Assembly: GCA_905201305.1 (NCBI GenBank)
Contig: CAJKNS010000017.1
Location: 1-16,941 of the forward strand
Length of the DNA: 16,941 nt
Direction: 5' to 3'
Origin: an uncultured Eubacteriales bacterium
Lineage (GTDB): Bacteria > Bacillota > Clostridia > Oscillospirales > Oscillospiraceae
Shown here: piece by piece, positions 7,456 to 14,576 of the stretch
Numbering within the stretch: position 1 is the first letter of the stretch
Layout: every line of letters starts with the position of its first letter
Program-made: the position numbers and the translations under genes
The notes under the pieces: generated by a model
The model's database searches: none
What the model saw: the letters and a program-made list of their open reading frames with translations, nothing else
Told to the model about the DNA's origin: nothing

Positions 7456-8308
7456 AATACCCCTGAAAGCCCTTACCGATGATCTCGCTGGAGTTGGTAA
7501 TCATCAAAAATGCCCCGGGCTCCGTTACCTTCACAAAATTCCGCAGCAGCACCGCCTGCCGCCGCTTGGTGACCGCCAGAATCACCGTCTTGTCCTGGTG
7601 GAGATAGGTGCCCTCCGCCCGATAGACCGTGGCGCTGCGGTTCAGGTCCTCATGAATGAACCTTACAATGGGCTCCGGATTCTCCGAGATGATCGTAAAG
7701 AACTTGCACAGATTGAAGTTCTCAATGACACCGTCGATCACCAGAGTCTTTGCCAGCAGTCCTGCCACGGAAAACAGCCCCGTCTCCGGTCCGTACACAA
7801 AGAACGAGGACACCGCCACCAATGCGTCGGTAATCATCAGCGCCACGCCGATATCCACGCTGGCAAAGCGCTTGATAATCATCGCAATAATATCCGTGCC
7901 GCCGCTGGAGGCGTCCATATTAAACAGGATTGCCGCACTGAATGCCGGCAGGATAATTGCAAAAATCAGCTCCAGCACCGGCTGAGAGGTCAGTGGCGCA
8001 GTCATGGGATAAAACCGCTCCATGAGCCACATGCCCAGAGTGCTGAGCAGGGTAACATATACCGTCCGAATGCCGAAGCCCTTGCCCAATACCGCAAAGC
8101 CCAGCACCAATAGCGCGATGTTAATCACATTGGTCAGCATCGTAGCCGACACCGGCATCACCGCAGTGAGCACCACCGCAATGCCCGTGACCCCGCCAAA
8201 GGAGAAATGGTTCGGAAATTTAAATATGTATACGCCGACCACCAACAGCACTGTGGCAAAGGTCATCAGCAAATAATCCTTGATCGTTTTTAAGACCTTC
8301 TGCTTCAT
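7454..8308 (-). CDS. YitT family membrane protein (DUF161/DUF2179)
   Basis: A 284-residue integral membrane protein. Five to six hydrophobic segments fall near 12-30, 40-53, 55-75, 82-98, 110-130 and 153-192. The YitT marks are present: FPNHFSFGGVTGIA near 31-44 and MDASSGGTDIIAMII near 131-145. The C-terminal cytoplasmic DUF2179 domain (about 200-280) includes FTIISENPEPI, RSATVYRAEGTY and an ITNSSEIIGKGF ending. ATG 8306-8308 is preferred because GAGGAGG lies just upstream; the upstream in-frame extension runs through the promoter. Family members are common in Firmicutes in several copies, and their transported substrate is not settled. It has its own promoter (8349-8376) and terminator. 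Confidence 0.92.
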   Translation of the reverse strand: MKQKVLKTIKDYLLMTFATVLLVVGVYIFKFPNHFSFGGVTGIAVVLTAVMPVSATMLTNVINIALLVLGFAVLGKGFGIRTVYVTLLSTLGMWLMERFYPMTAPLTSQPVLELIFAIILPAFSAAILFNMDASSGGTDIIAMIIKRFASVDIGVALMITDALVAVSSFFVYGPETGLFSVAGLLAKTLVIDGVIENFNLCKFFTIISENPEPIVRFIHEDLNRSATVYRAEGTYLHQDKTVILAVTKRRQAVLLRNFVKVTEPGAFLMITNSSEIIGKGFQGY

Positions 8309-8348
8309 ACGTCCTCCTCGTGTTTCGCTTCCAATCATTGCAGCCCCT

Positions 8349-8376
8349 ATTGTACCTGACAGAGGCAAAATGTCAA
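8349..8376 (-). promoter_or_regulatory. Sigma-A promoter of the YitT-family gene
   Basis: On the - strand, TTGACA (8371-8376) matches the -35 consensus exactly and TACAAT (8349-8354) is a near-perfect -10, with a 16-base spacer. It lies between the Cys-rich gene's terminator and the YitT-family ATG, so this gene is transcribed independently. Confidence 0.85.
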
Positions 8377-8397
8377 GCGCAAAATCTAAGGCAACAG

Positions 8398-8426
8398 AAA
8401 AACTGCCGGGTCAAGCGACCCGGCAG
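8398..8426 (-). terminator. Terminator after the Cys-rich small gene
   Basis: A 10-bp GC-rich stem (8403-8412 with 8417-8426) with a 4-base loop, followed on the - strand by five T. It ends the transcript carrying the small Cys-rich gene, and possibly rex, just before the YitT-family promoter. Confidence 0.9.
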
Positions 8427-8462
8427 CAATTGATTTTTACCTTCTCTTCTGTATGGGATCTA

Positions 8463-8603
8463 TTAGCAGCCGCAGCCGTTGTCGCAGCCGCAGCCACCGC
8501 CGCAGTTGTTGCTGATTCCGTTGCCGCAGCCGCAGCAGCAGAACAGAAGGATCAGGATGATGATCCACCAGCAGTTACCGAACCCGTTATTGTTGCCACA
8601 CAT
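8463..8603 (-). CDS. 46-residue Cys-rich membrane-tethered small protein
   Basis: A small gene that is easily missed. The ATG at 8601-8603 has GGAGGT at 8611-8616, 7 bases upstream, and the frame ends in tandem stops (TAA then TAG). The protein starts MCGNNNGFGNC, has a short hydrophobic stretch WWIIILILLF (12-21), a CCC-G-C cluster (22-26), and a Gly/Asn/Cys tail ending GCGC. There are 11 Cys in 46 residues. Similar tiny proteins occur in Clostridia, and I recall them carrying the odd database label 'chorion class high-cysteine HCB protein 13'; their function is unknown. The clustered Cys suggest metal binding or disulfide cross-linking, perhaps in a spore or envelope layer (inference). The opposite strand is also open, but only as low-complexity Ala runs antisense to this gene. 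Confidence 0.85.
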   Translation of the reverse strand: MCGNNNGFGNCWWIIILILLFCCCGCGNGISNNCGGGCGCDNGCGC

Positions 8604-8693
8604 ATAAGTTACCTCCCAACAGATATTTGCGCCGCTGTCTGCCGCGCTGATTCATCCTATTCTGTGGGAGCAATTTGGTGACTGTTTGGGCGG

Positions 8694-9332
8694 TTATTCT
8701 CGTTCTTCTTTCTTCTGATTCAGCCGATAGCTCAGGGTAAGTAAGCTGCTGGAAAAGCTCACGTCCTCCACCAGCACCTCCGGAACCTCCAGCTTGCAGC
8801 CGGTAAAGTTCCAGATTGCCTGAATGCCAACGTCGCCAAGGAGCCTTGCCATGCCCGGCGCAGCATCCCTTGGCACCGTCAAAACCGCCATACAGGGCTT
8901 TTCCGCCTCCACAAATCGCCGGAGCACGCTGACGTCCAGCACCCGTACCGGTCCCACCTGGGTGGCAATCTTGTCGGGATCATGGTCAAATGCCGCCACC
9001 ATATAGAAGCCGCAGGCTTCAAAGTCAAAGTTCTTCAGCAGCGCCTGACCCATGTTGCCGCAGCCCACCAGCACCGCCGTGTTCCGACTGTTGAGCCCAA
9101 GGATTTCGCGAATTTCATAGCGGAGCTTTTTGACGTTATAGCCATAGCCCTGCTGCCCAAACTCGCCGAAGCAGGAAAAATCCTGCCGAATCTGGGACGC
9201 AGTAAACCCCAGCCGTCGGGACAGGGTTGCCGAGGAAACCCGAATGCAGTTGGACAAATACAGCTCCTCTACACAGCTGTAATACTGAGGAAGCCGCCCA
9301 ATAACCGGTCTGGATATTTTCTCTTTTTTCAC
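8694..9332 (-). CDS. rex: Redox-sensing transcriptional repressor Rex
   Basis: A 212-residue dimeric repressor that senses the NADH/NAD ratio and controls fermentation and anaerobic energy genes. Residues 1-80 form the winged helix: PVIGRLPQYYSCVEEL, then FTASQIRQDFSCFGEFGQQGYGYNV, the Rex hallmark. Residues 85-195 form a Rossmann fold with GCGNMG (90-95) for the dinucleotide and AAFDHDP (Asp116) at the end of strand 2. The closing SSLLTLSYRLNQ helix is the domain-swap helix. The start is GTG at 9330-9332, 4 bases after GGGGGAAGC; no ATG is better placed. A strong sigma-A promoter lies upstream. The Cys-rich gene follows after 90 bases without a clear terminator between them. Confidence 0.95.
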   Translation of the reverse strand: MKKEKISRPVIGRLPQYYSCVEELYLSNCIRVSSATLSRRLGFTASQIRQDFSCFGEFGQQGYGYNVKKLRYEIREILGLNSRNTAVLVGCGNMGQALLKNFDFEACGFYMVAAFDHDPDKIATQVGPVRVLDVSVLRRFVEAEKPCMAVLTVPRDAAPGMARLLGDVGIQAIWNFTGCKLEVPEVLVEDVSFSSSLLTLSYRLNQKKEERE

Positions 9333-9377
9333 GCCAGCTTCCCCCTTTTCTTTGGTTGATCTGATGTTTATCTGATT

Positions 9378-9406
9378 ATTTTACCGTTCTTCGTCCTAAT
9401 TGTCAA
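9378..9406 (-). promoter_or_regulatory. Sigma-A promoter of rex
   Basis: On the - strand, TTGACA (9401-9406) and TAAAAT (9378-9383) are 17 bases apart, close to consensus. The -35 box overlaps the stop codon of the deacetylase gene (9403-9405). I did not find a convincing Rex operator (TTGTGA-N6-TCACAA type) here. Confidence 0.85.
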
Positions 9407-10206
9407 TCTGCAAACAGCTCGTCCAAGGTGCCGAAGGAATAGCCCATCTCCTCCCATTTTGTGAGAATCCGATCCAGAATCGCCGCATTGGTGGAAGAGG
9501 TATTGTGGAGCAGCACCACTGCCCCGTTGTGAATCCGCTGGGTCAGCTTTTCTATGGCATATTCCTCCGTGGGCTGCTCATCCTGCTTCCAGTCCACATA
9601 CGCCAAAGACCAGAACACGGTTTTGTAGCCCAGCTCCTGTGCCATTTTGAGATTGTCCTGACTGTATACCCCCTGCGGCGGACGGTAATAGTCCGGCATT
9701 TCCGCTCCGGTACAGTCCCGATAGGCGTCCTTCACCTGCTGGAGCTGCTGTGAAAACGCCGTCTTGTCCGAAATTGCCGACATATCCGGGTGGCTCCAGG
9801 TGTGATTGCCCACCGTATGCCCCTCCTCTGCCATCCGGCGCACCAGGTCCGGCGCAGAGGTGATGTAATTTCCCACCACAAAAAACGCCGCAGGGGCATT
9901 GTGCTGCTTCAGCACATCCAATATGGTGCCCGTGTTGCCGTTTTCATATCCGCAGTCAAAGGTCAGATAAATGGTCTTCCGGCTGGTGTCCCCGATATAT
10001 TTGGCATCATAGGGCTTTAGCTGATCGGCGGTGGCATCGGCTTTCGGCGGCTGCCCCGGTGTTTGAAAGCTCAGTCCCCAGGCTCCGGCTTCGATGGCGC
10101 TGTTCTGATTCTGTCTTGCCATCAGATACAGAGTTCCCGGAATCAGGACCGCCAGCAGGATTATCACGCCGGACAGCAGCTTTTTCAGTTCAATGGTCGC
10201 ATACAT
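9403..10206 (-). CDS. Membrane-anchored polysaccharide deacetylase, PdaA-like (CE4)
   Basis: A 267-residue protein with an N-terminal signal anchor (about 8-30) and an external NodB/CE4 domain. Motif 1 is TFDCGYENG with catalytic Asp84, motif 2 is HTWSHPD with metal ligands His135 and His139, motif 3 is RPPQG (Arg175), and motif 5 is LLHNTS with His234. The GYEN signature matches the PdaA group, which deacetylates N-acetylmuramic acid on the way to the muramic delta-lactam of spore cortex. By sequence alone it could also be a vegetative peptidoglycan deacetylase. ATG 10204-10206 is 8 bases after GGAGG; another ATG two codons upstream is too close to that site. No strong promoter was seen in the 83-base gap upstream. 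Confidence 0.9.
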   Translation of the reverse strand: MYATIELKKLLSGVIILLAVLIPGTLYLMARQNQNSAIEAGAWGLSFQTPGQPPKADATADQLKPYDAKYIGDTSRKTIYLTFDCGYENGNTGTILDVLKQHNAPAAFFVVGNYITSAPDLVRRMAEEGHTVGNHTWSHPDMSAISDKTAFSQQLQQVKDAYRDCTGAEMPDYYRPPQGVYSQDNLKMAQELGYKTVFWSLAYVDWKQDEQPTEEYAIEKLTQRIHNGAVVLLHNTSSTNAAILDRILTKWEEMGYSFGTLDELFAD

Positions 10207-10256
10207 GTTCATCCCCTCCGGCATAGCATATGCAGCCCGTCCCAGACAAATGCAAA

Positions 10257-10284
10257 CGGGAGCTGCACTTCTTTGCAGCTCCCG
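10257..10284 (-). terminator. Probable terminator after the CDF gene
   Basis: A perfect 11-bp stem (10257-10267 with 10274-10284) with a 6-base loop lies just past the CDF stop. On the - strand it is followed by only a mixed T-rich stretch, so termination may be leaky and allow some read-through into the deacetylase gene. Confidence 0.7.
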
Positions 10285-10289
10285 GATCG

Positions 10290-11465
10290 TTATCGGTTAA
10301 ACGCCTCGGTATCAAAGGTAATCACCGTATGATATTTCATATCCGTCTCCTGAATCGCCTGCTCCAGGGCATTCTGGATTTCCTTTTCCTTTCCCCGGAG
10401 GGAATCGGGCAGCACCACGTCAAAAATCAGATTGGTGCTGGTTTCTCCGGCAACCATCCGAAAATCATGGATGGTCAGACCCGGCTGAAGCTTTTGCAGC
10501 TCCTTCTCCACCTTTTCCCGCATATGCTGGAGGGTCGCATCGTCGGTTACAATCGGGTCATAGTGAATGGTCAGGTGAATCCGGTGCTTTTCCAGCATCA
10601 TCCGCTCCGCCCGGTCGATCATCTCGTGGACCTCCAGCACATCCTCCCGGCGATCCACCTCCACATGGATGCTGGCAAAGGTCTGCCCGGGTCCGTAATC
10701 GTGGACCATCAGGTCATGTACCCCCAGGATTCTGGGGTCAAAGTTTCCAATCTCATGCTTCACCAGATGGATCAGCTCCGGATCGGCTGGCGCTCCCAGC
10801 AGCGGACTGATGGTATCCTTGGCAATGCCAATTCCACTCCACAGAATAAACACCGCCACCAGCAGTCCCACATAGCCGTCCAGCTCCAGTCCCGTCAGCC
10901 GTGCCACCACCGCTGCCAATAAGACCGCGCCGGTGGTAATCACGTCATTGCGGCTGTCTGCTGCGGTTGCCAGCAGGGAGGTGCTCTTGATCTTCCTGCC
11001 AAGGCTGCGGTTAAACACCGCCATCCACAGCTTTACTCCAATGCTCAGCACCAGCACTGCCACGAGTGCCCAGGAAAAGCTCACCGGCTCCGGATGCAGG
11101 ATCTTATGGAACGATTCCTTTGCCAGCTCTACGCCGATGATTAAAATCATTGCCGCCACTGCCAGCCCGGAAAGATATTCGATTCTGGCATGACCGTAGG
11201 GATGCTCCGCATCCTCCGGCTTGCTTGCCAGCCGAAATGCCACCAGCGTGACAATATTCGAGGATGCATCCGACAGGTTGTTCACTGCGTCCGCCCGGAT
11301 GGACACACTGCCGCTGATGGTGCCAATCACCAGCTTTCCAAAAAACAGCACCAGATTGCATAAAATGCCCACAATGCCCGCCACCGCGCCATACCGGCTC
11401 CGTACCGCCGGTTCCTCGGTTTGATCGGCGTTTTTGATGAGCAGCCGAATCAGCAAGTTCGTCAT
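10290..11465 (-). CDS. Cation diffusion facilitator, probable Mn2+ exporter
   Basis: A 391-residue CDF transporter with six predicted membrane helices between about 27 and 215 and a cytoplasmic C-terminal metal-binding domain (about 225-305), followed by a further 85 residues. Helix 2 holds DAVNNLSD, with Asn62 and Asp66 in the (H/D/N)-x3-D metal site. Helix 5 holds DSRND, with Asp170 and Asp174. The N-D-D-D set is known from manganese exporters such as MntE, whereas zinc members carry His in the site; Mn2+ efflux is therefore the best guess. The C-terminal His residues (EHPYGHARIEY loop, HDLMVHDYGPG, HVEVD) are typical. ATG 11463-11465 follows GAGGGGG by 9 bases. Its promoter is back to back with that of the MocR gene. 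Confidence 0.88.
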   Translation of the reverse strand: MTNLLIRLLIKNADQTEEPAVRSRYGAVAGIVGILCNLVLFFGKLVIGTISGSVSIRADAVNNLSDASSNIVTLVAFRLASKPEDAEHPYGHARIEYLSGLAVAAMILIIGVELAKESFHKILHPEPVSFSWALVAVLVLSIGVKLWMAVFNRSLGRKIKSTSLLATAADSRNDVITTGAVLLAAVVARLTGLELDGYVGLLVAVFILWSGIGIAKDTISPLLGAPADPELIHLVKHEIGNFDPRILGVHDLMVHDYGPGQTFASIHVEVDRREDVLEVHEMIDRAERMMLEKHRIHLTIHYDPIVTDDATLQHMREKVEKELQKLQPGLTIHDFRMVAGETSTNLIFDVVLPDSLRGKEKEIQNALEQAIQETDMKYHTVITFDTEAFNR

Positions 11466-11487
11466 ATCCTCATTCCCCCTCGGGTTC

Positions 11488-11516
11488 ATTCTACTCCAAA
11501 TAGACGCCGGATGCAA
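11488..11516 (-). promoter_or_regulatory. Sigma-A-like promoter of the CDF gene
   Basis: On the - strand, TTGCAT (11511-11516) and TAGAAT (11488-11493) are 17 bases apart. The leader would be only about 15 bases. Its -35 box lies 2 bases from the -35 box of the divergent MocR-gene promoter, so a protein bound here could affect both. Confidence 0.65.
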
Positions 11517-11518
11517 CC

Positions 11519-11546
11519 TTGACTTTTCCCGGGAATCTGATACCAT
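11519..11546 (+). promoter_or_regulatory. Promoter and possible operator of the MocR-type gene
   Basis: TTGACT (11519-11524) and TACCAT (11541-11546) are 16 bases apart. The spacer contains the perfect palindrome TTCCCGGGAA (11526-11535), which may be an operator. MocR proteins are often autoregulatory and bind between divergent promoters, which fits this arrangement (inference). Confidence 0.55.
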
Positions 11547-11572
11547 AAAAATATGCGGAAGGAGGAAATTTG

Positions 11573-12991
11573 ATGATTACACTTCCCGAAGATTGTTCCA
11601 TGCCCCTGTATCAGGCGCTGTATCTCCAGCTGCGGCAGGAGATTCAAAGCGGCGCGCTGGCTTACGGAAAAAAACTGCCCTCCAAGCGAAAGCTGTCCGA
11701 GCAGCTGGGCATTTCGGTGAACACCGTAGACAGCGCCTACTGTCAGCTGGAGGCTGAGGGCTTTATTCAGTCCAGCCCCCGGCGGGGCTTTTTCGTATTG
11801 GACGCCGGCATGCTGCCTCAGGCAAAGGGACCGGCACCTGCCGCGGCACCTGCGCCTGAGGCTGATATGCCCCGGTGGAAGGTGGATTTTTCTCCCTCCG
11901 GTATGGCGCGGCAGCAGTTTCCCTTCGGCGTCTGGCGAAAGCTCATGAAAAACTGTTTTAATGAATACGACGACAGTCTCCTGCTGCGAACGGTTCCGCA
12001 GGGGGACCCGGGACTGCGGCAGGCAGTGGCGGATTATCTCTACCGGGCGCGCGGTGTTGCCTGTACCCCGGAGCAGATTGTCATTGGCGCAGGCACCGAC
12101 AATTTACTGCTGATTCTGGGCTATATTCTGCCCAACAGCTTTCTATTGGCAGTAGAAAATCCGCTGTATAACCATGCCCATGGGCTGTTTTCCCGGCTGG
12201 GTCATCCGGTCACTGCCATTCCGGTGGACCCTGACGGCATTCGCCTGTCCATGCTTCCGGCGCGGGATCAGGTGGTGGTATACACGACCCCCTCCCACCA
12301 GTATCCCCTGGGCTATGCCATGCCCATCGGACAAAGGACCGCATTGCTGCGCTGGAGCAGCATTGGACAGCAGCGATATATCATCGAGGACGACTACGAC
12401 TCGGAATTCCGCTATCAGTCCCGTCCGATCCCCTCCCTCCAGAGCATTGACCGGCAGGGCAGAGTCATTTACATGGGCACCTTTTCCCGCAGTGTCGCCC
12501 CCGCGCTGCGCATCAGCTATATGGTGCTGCCGGATGCTCTGCTCCAGCGCTATCGGGAGCGCTACCAGGGCTATTCCTCCACGGTATCGGGCTTTGAGCA
12601 GGCAGTCCTGCGGCAGTTTATGCTGGAAGGGCATTTTGAAACCCATGTCAATCGAATGCGCATCTATTACCGCAATCGGCGGCAGTGCTTGGTGGATGCG
12701 CTGGAGTCCCTGTCCCCCTGGATGGAAATTCTGGGGCAGCCTGCGGGACATCATTTAACCCTGCATCTGAAAAACGGCATGGACGAGGGGCAGTTGGTCG
12801 CCTCCGCCAAGGCGCTGGGGGTTCGGGTCTATCCCATTTCCCCCTATTTTCTGGACGAAGTGCCGGAAGATCACCGGTCCACGGTACTGCTGGGCTTTGG
12901 CGGTCTCACCGACGACGCCATAACGCTGGGCGCGGAGCTTTTGATTCGCGCCTGGACCCCCAAGGAGAAAGGAGCAAACCATGAATCCTGA
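11573..12991 (+). CDS. MocR-type GntR regulator lacking the PLP lysine
   Basis: A 472-residue regulator. Residues 10-76 are a GntR winged helix (PLYQALYLQLRQEI, LPSKRKLSEQLGISVNTV, YCQLEAEGFI); residues 105-460 are a fold-type I aminotransferase domain. Its PLP pocket is largely intact: GAGTDNLL (172-179), ENPLYNHA (195-202), TPSHQYPLG (239-247) and EDDYDSEFRY (272-281). The Schiff-base lysine expected in GTFSK is however Arg306 (GTFSRS, codon CGC), so covalent PLP binding as in GabR or PdxR is not possible at that site. ATG 11573 is 7 bases after GGAGG; the frame also opens with TTG one codon earlier. The last 11 bases overlap mobB, so the two are translationally linked. Effector and targets are unknown; mobB and the divergent CDF gene are candidates. 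Confidence 0.9.
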   Translation: MITLPEDCSMPLYQALYLQLRQEIQSGALAYGKKLPSKRKLSEQLGISVNTVDSAYCQLEAEGFIQSSPRRGFFVLDAGMLPQAKGPAPAAAPAPEADMPRWKVDFSPSGMARQQFPFGVWRKLMKNCFNEYDDSLLLRTVPQGDPGLRQAVADYLYRARGVACTPEQIVIGAGTDNLLLILGYILPNSFLLAVENPLYNHAHGLFSRLGHPVTAIPVDPDGIRLSMLPARDQVVVYTTPSHQYPLGYAMPIGQRTALLRWSSIGQQRYIIEDDYDSEFRYQSRPIPSLQSIDRQGRVIYMGTFSRSVAPALRISYMVLPDALLQRYRERYQGYSSTVSGFEQAVLRQFMLEGHFETHVNRMRIYYRNRRQCLVDALESLSPWMEILGQPAGHHLTLHLKNGMDEGQLVASAKALGVRVYPISPYFLDEVPEDHRSTVLLGFGGLTDDAITLGAELLIRAWTPKEKGANHES

Positions 12992-13490
12992 TCTTGTTCC
13001 CATTATTACGTTTGTAGGCAAATCCGGCACCGGAAAAACCACGCTGCTGGAGCAGCTGATTCCCATGCTCAAAGCCCGTGGACTTCGGCTGGCAGTCCTC
13101 AAGCACGACGCCCACCATTTTGAAATGGATAAGCCCGGCAAGGACACCTATCGCTTCACTGCCGCAGGCGCCGATGTGGTCACGATCTCCAACGCCGAAA
13201 AGTTCGCCATGATCGAGCAGCCGGAGCAGGAGCTTTCACTCCGGGATATCATTTCCCGGCTCCCCCAGGCGGATTTGGTGCTCACCGAGGGCTACAAAAA
13301 AAGCCGCTACCCCAAAATCGAGATTCACCGCGCTGCGCTCCATCGTCCGCTGCTGGCAGAGCCCCATGAGCTTTTGGCAATTCTAACCGACGAGCCGGTG
13401 GATTCTCCCGCACCGCAGCTGGCGCTTTCGGATCTTGAGGGCTGTGTTCAGGTGATTCTGCAATACTGCAAGGATTTCAAGACTAGCTAA
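12981..13490 (+). CDS. mobB: Molybdopterin-guanine dinucleotide biosynthesis protein MobB
   Basis: A 169-residue P-loop GTPase-like protein. VGKSGTGKTT (12-21) is the Walker A motif. KHDAHHFEMDKPGKDTYR, the segment just after it, is the MobB signature, and the later VLTEGYKKSRYPKIEI strand is also typical. MobB assists MobA in attaching GMP to molybdopterin, or can act in related cofactor maturation; neither mobA nor a molybdoenzyme lies in this window. It starts at ATG 12981 with AAGGAGAAAGGAG directly upstream, inside the end of the MocR gene. It ends before the terminator at 13496-13531. Confidence 0.93.
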   Translation: MNPDLVPIITFVGKSGTGKTTLLEQLIPMLKARGLRLAVLKHDAHHFEMDKPGKDTYRFTAAGADVVTISNAEKFAMIEQPEQELSLRDIISRLPQADLVLTEGYKKSRYPKIEIHRAALHRPLLAEPHELLAILTDEPVDSPAPQLALSDLEGCVQVILQYCKDFKTS

Positions 13491-13495
13491 ATGGT

Positions 13496-13531
13496 AAAAA
13501 CGGGAACCGGAGATTGTCCGGTTCCCGTTTT
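13496..13531. terminator. Bidirectional terminator after mobB
   Basis: A perfect 11-bp stem (13501-13511 with 13517-13527) with a 5-base loop, five A on the left and four T on the right. It serves mobB on the + strand and the converging DegV-family gene, which ends at 13601, on the - strand. The 69 bases between 13532 and 13600 hold nothing I can identify. Confidence 0.92.
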
Positions 13532-13600
13532 CGTCCGTCTTTCGCCACAAAAGATCGGTCGTAGCACGCAGCGGCACAGCTGCGATGTTACCATAAATCA

Positions 13601-14326
13601 TTAAAAGGCTGCCATCATGGTTCCGCTGCCCATATAGCGGACCGCGCTTTGGTCTGCGGGAATAATCACCAGCTCCCGGAAGCCGCAGAGCTTTTTCAGC
13701 TTCTTCCCCAGCTCTTTTGCGCCCTCAGGGCAGCCGGAATAGGTAATCACGCACCGCTCGGGCTTTTCCCGCCGCTGGGTAAAGCGCTTGGCTACCAGCG
13801 CGCAGATATCCTCCAGCGCACCTCCATGGCTCCGACCGCGTACATGGAGCCGTCCGTCCTGACCGCCCTCCATCAAAAGCCGCCTGCCAAACCGCGCCCG
13901 AAGTCTTGCCCCGCGACGGCTGACCGCCTGCTTTTCCCGAAGGACGTCGCCCCGATCCAGCACGCCAACGGTGCTGAGACTTTCAATATATTCCTGGGTT
14001 TCCAGCAGCGCCTCCTCCGGCAGCTTTCCTGCCAGAAGCAAATCGTGGAGCCGCCGCGCCACTGCTAGCTCGCCTGCAAATGCCGTGCGGGTGTCGATCA
14101 CAAAGATATTCCGGTCCGGCTCCTGTTCCCGCACCGCATCCCGGACCTGACACGCCATCTCATATGCCCCGGAAAACGCCGGAGACATGGTAATCATATA
14201 GACATCCCCGGACACCCGGGCAACTGCACCGGCAAAATCATGCGCCTTTACCTTTAAGAAATGAGGGCTCAGCAGCTCGGAAGCCGTAAACGTAACCCCT
14301 TCATCGCACAAAATTGTATATGCCAT
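13601..14326 (-). CDS. Divergent DegV-family protein
   Basis: A 241-residue soluble protein, shorter than the usual 280 or so. Recognisable DegV marks are the SPAFSGAYEMA turn (48-58, usually S-LSGT-Y), VIDTRTAFAGELAVA (76-90) and the LDRGDVLR segment that replaces the usual L-KGGR stretch. The typical family holds a fatty acid for phosphorylation by FakA. Here the N-terminal TDS motif reads CDEG, the Thr of LSGT is Ala, and the C-terminal H-TGPG region reads YMGSGT, so lipid binding may be altered or lost. ATG 14324-14326 is 9 bases after AGGAG; an ATG three codons earlier is too close. The gene has its own strong promoter. Confidence 0.72.
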   Translation of the reverse strand: MAYTILCDEGVTFTASELLSPHFLKVKAHDFAGAVARVSGDVYMITMSPAFSGAYEMACQVRDAVREQEPDRNIFVIDTRTAFAGELAVARRLHDLLLAGKLPEEALLETQEYIESLSTVGVLDRGDVLREKQAVSRRGARLRARFGRRLLMEGGQDGRLHVRGRSHGGALEDICALVAKRFTQRREKPERCVITYSGCPEGAKELGKKLKKLCGFRELVIIPADQSAVRYMGSGTMMAAF

Positions 14327-14360
14327 AAGGATCATCTCCTAATATCATTTTGCTAATTAC

Positions 14361-14388
14361 ATTATAGCATTCTCTCAAATATTTTCAA
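14361..14388 (-). promoter_or_regulatory. Sigma-A promoter of the DegV-family gene
   Basis: On the - strand, TTGAAA (14383-14388) and a perfect TATAAT (14361-14366) are 16 bases apart, about 35 bases before the start codon. Confidence 0.85.
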
Positions 14389-14433
14389 CCCCTATTTTCA
14401 TCCAATTGCTGTTTTATTCTCACAGCCTTAAAA

Positions 14434-14455
14434 TTTATGTAATATTTATGTAATA
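14434..14455. repeat. Tandem 11-base repeat
   Basis: TTTATGTAATA occurs twice in direct tandem, a spacing of about one helical turn. It lies about 110 bases upstream of the mglB -35 box and could be an activator or repressor site, or simply AT-rich drift. Confidence 0.6.
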
Positions 14456-14482
14456 CATCATTTTTGTTCTCCGTTTTCTCTG

Positions 14483-14495
14483 TTCTATTATAGAA
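14483..14495. repeat. Short dyad in the mglB upstream region
   Basis: TTCTAT-T-ATAGAA is a perfect 6-bp dyad with one central base. It is nested in a wider GTTTTC...GAAAAC repeat (14473-14498). A regulator site is possible; there is no direct support. Confidence 0.4.
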
Positions 14496-14548
14496 AACGC
14501 CGAAAATCCACTGAAATGTACCAATTTCCCAGGAAAGTGTTATGAATC

Positions 14549-14576
14549 CGTAAAAATAAACTATTGTATTTTTACG
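14549..14576 (+). promoter_or_regulatory. Inverted repeat over the mglB -35 box
   Basis: A perfect 10-bp inverted repeat, CGTAAAAATA (14549-14558) and TATTTTTACG (14567-14576), with an 8-base centre. Its right half covers most of the -35 element. This position fits a repressor operator, such as a LacI-family site, but the sequence does not name the regulator. Confidence 0.65.

Noticed and set aside
8463..8603. Ala-rich reading frame on the + strand opposite the Cys-rich gene
   Set aside because: Its Ala runs are the antisense of Gly/Cys codons (GGC, TGC) in the small - strand gene, it has no ribosome site, and it crosses the YitT-family promoter and the terminator.
8604..8693. Separate promoter for the Cys-rich gene
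   Set aside because: No convincing -35/-10 pair could be found; read-through from rex is equally likely.
9333..9410. Rex operator at the rex promoter
   Set aside because: Only one TTGACAATT half resembles part of a site; no inverted repeat of the Rex type is present.
10207..10256. Sporulation sigma-G-like boxes upstream of the deacetylase gene (GCATT and CATATG)
   Set aside because: The spacing (16) and the -10 match are both off consensus, so I do not claim a promoter.
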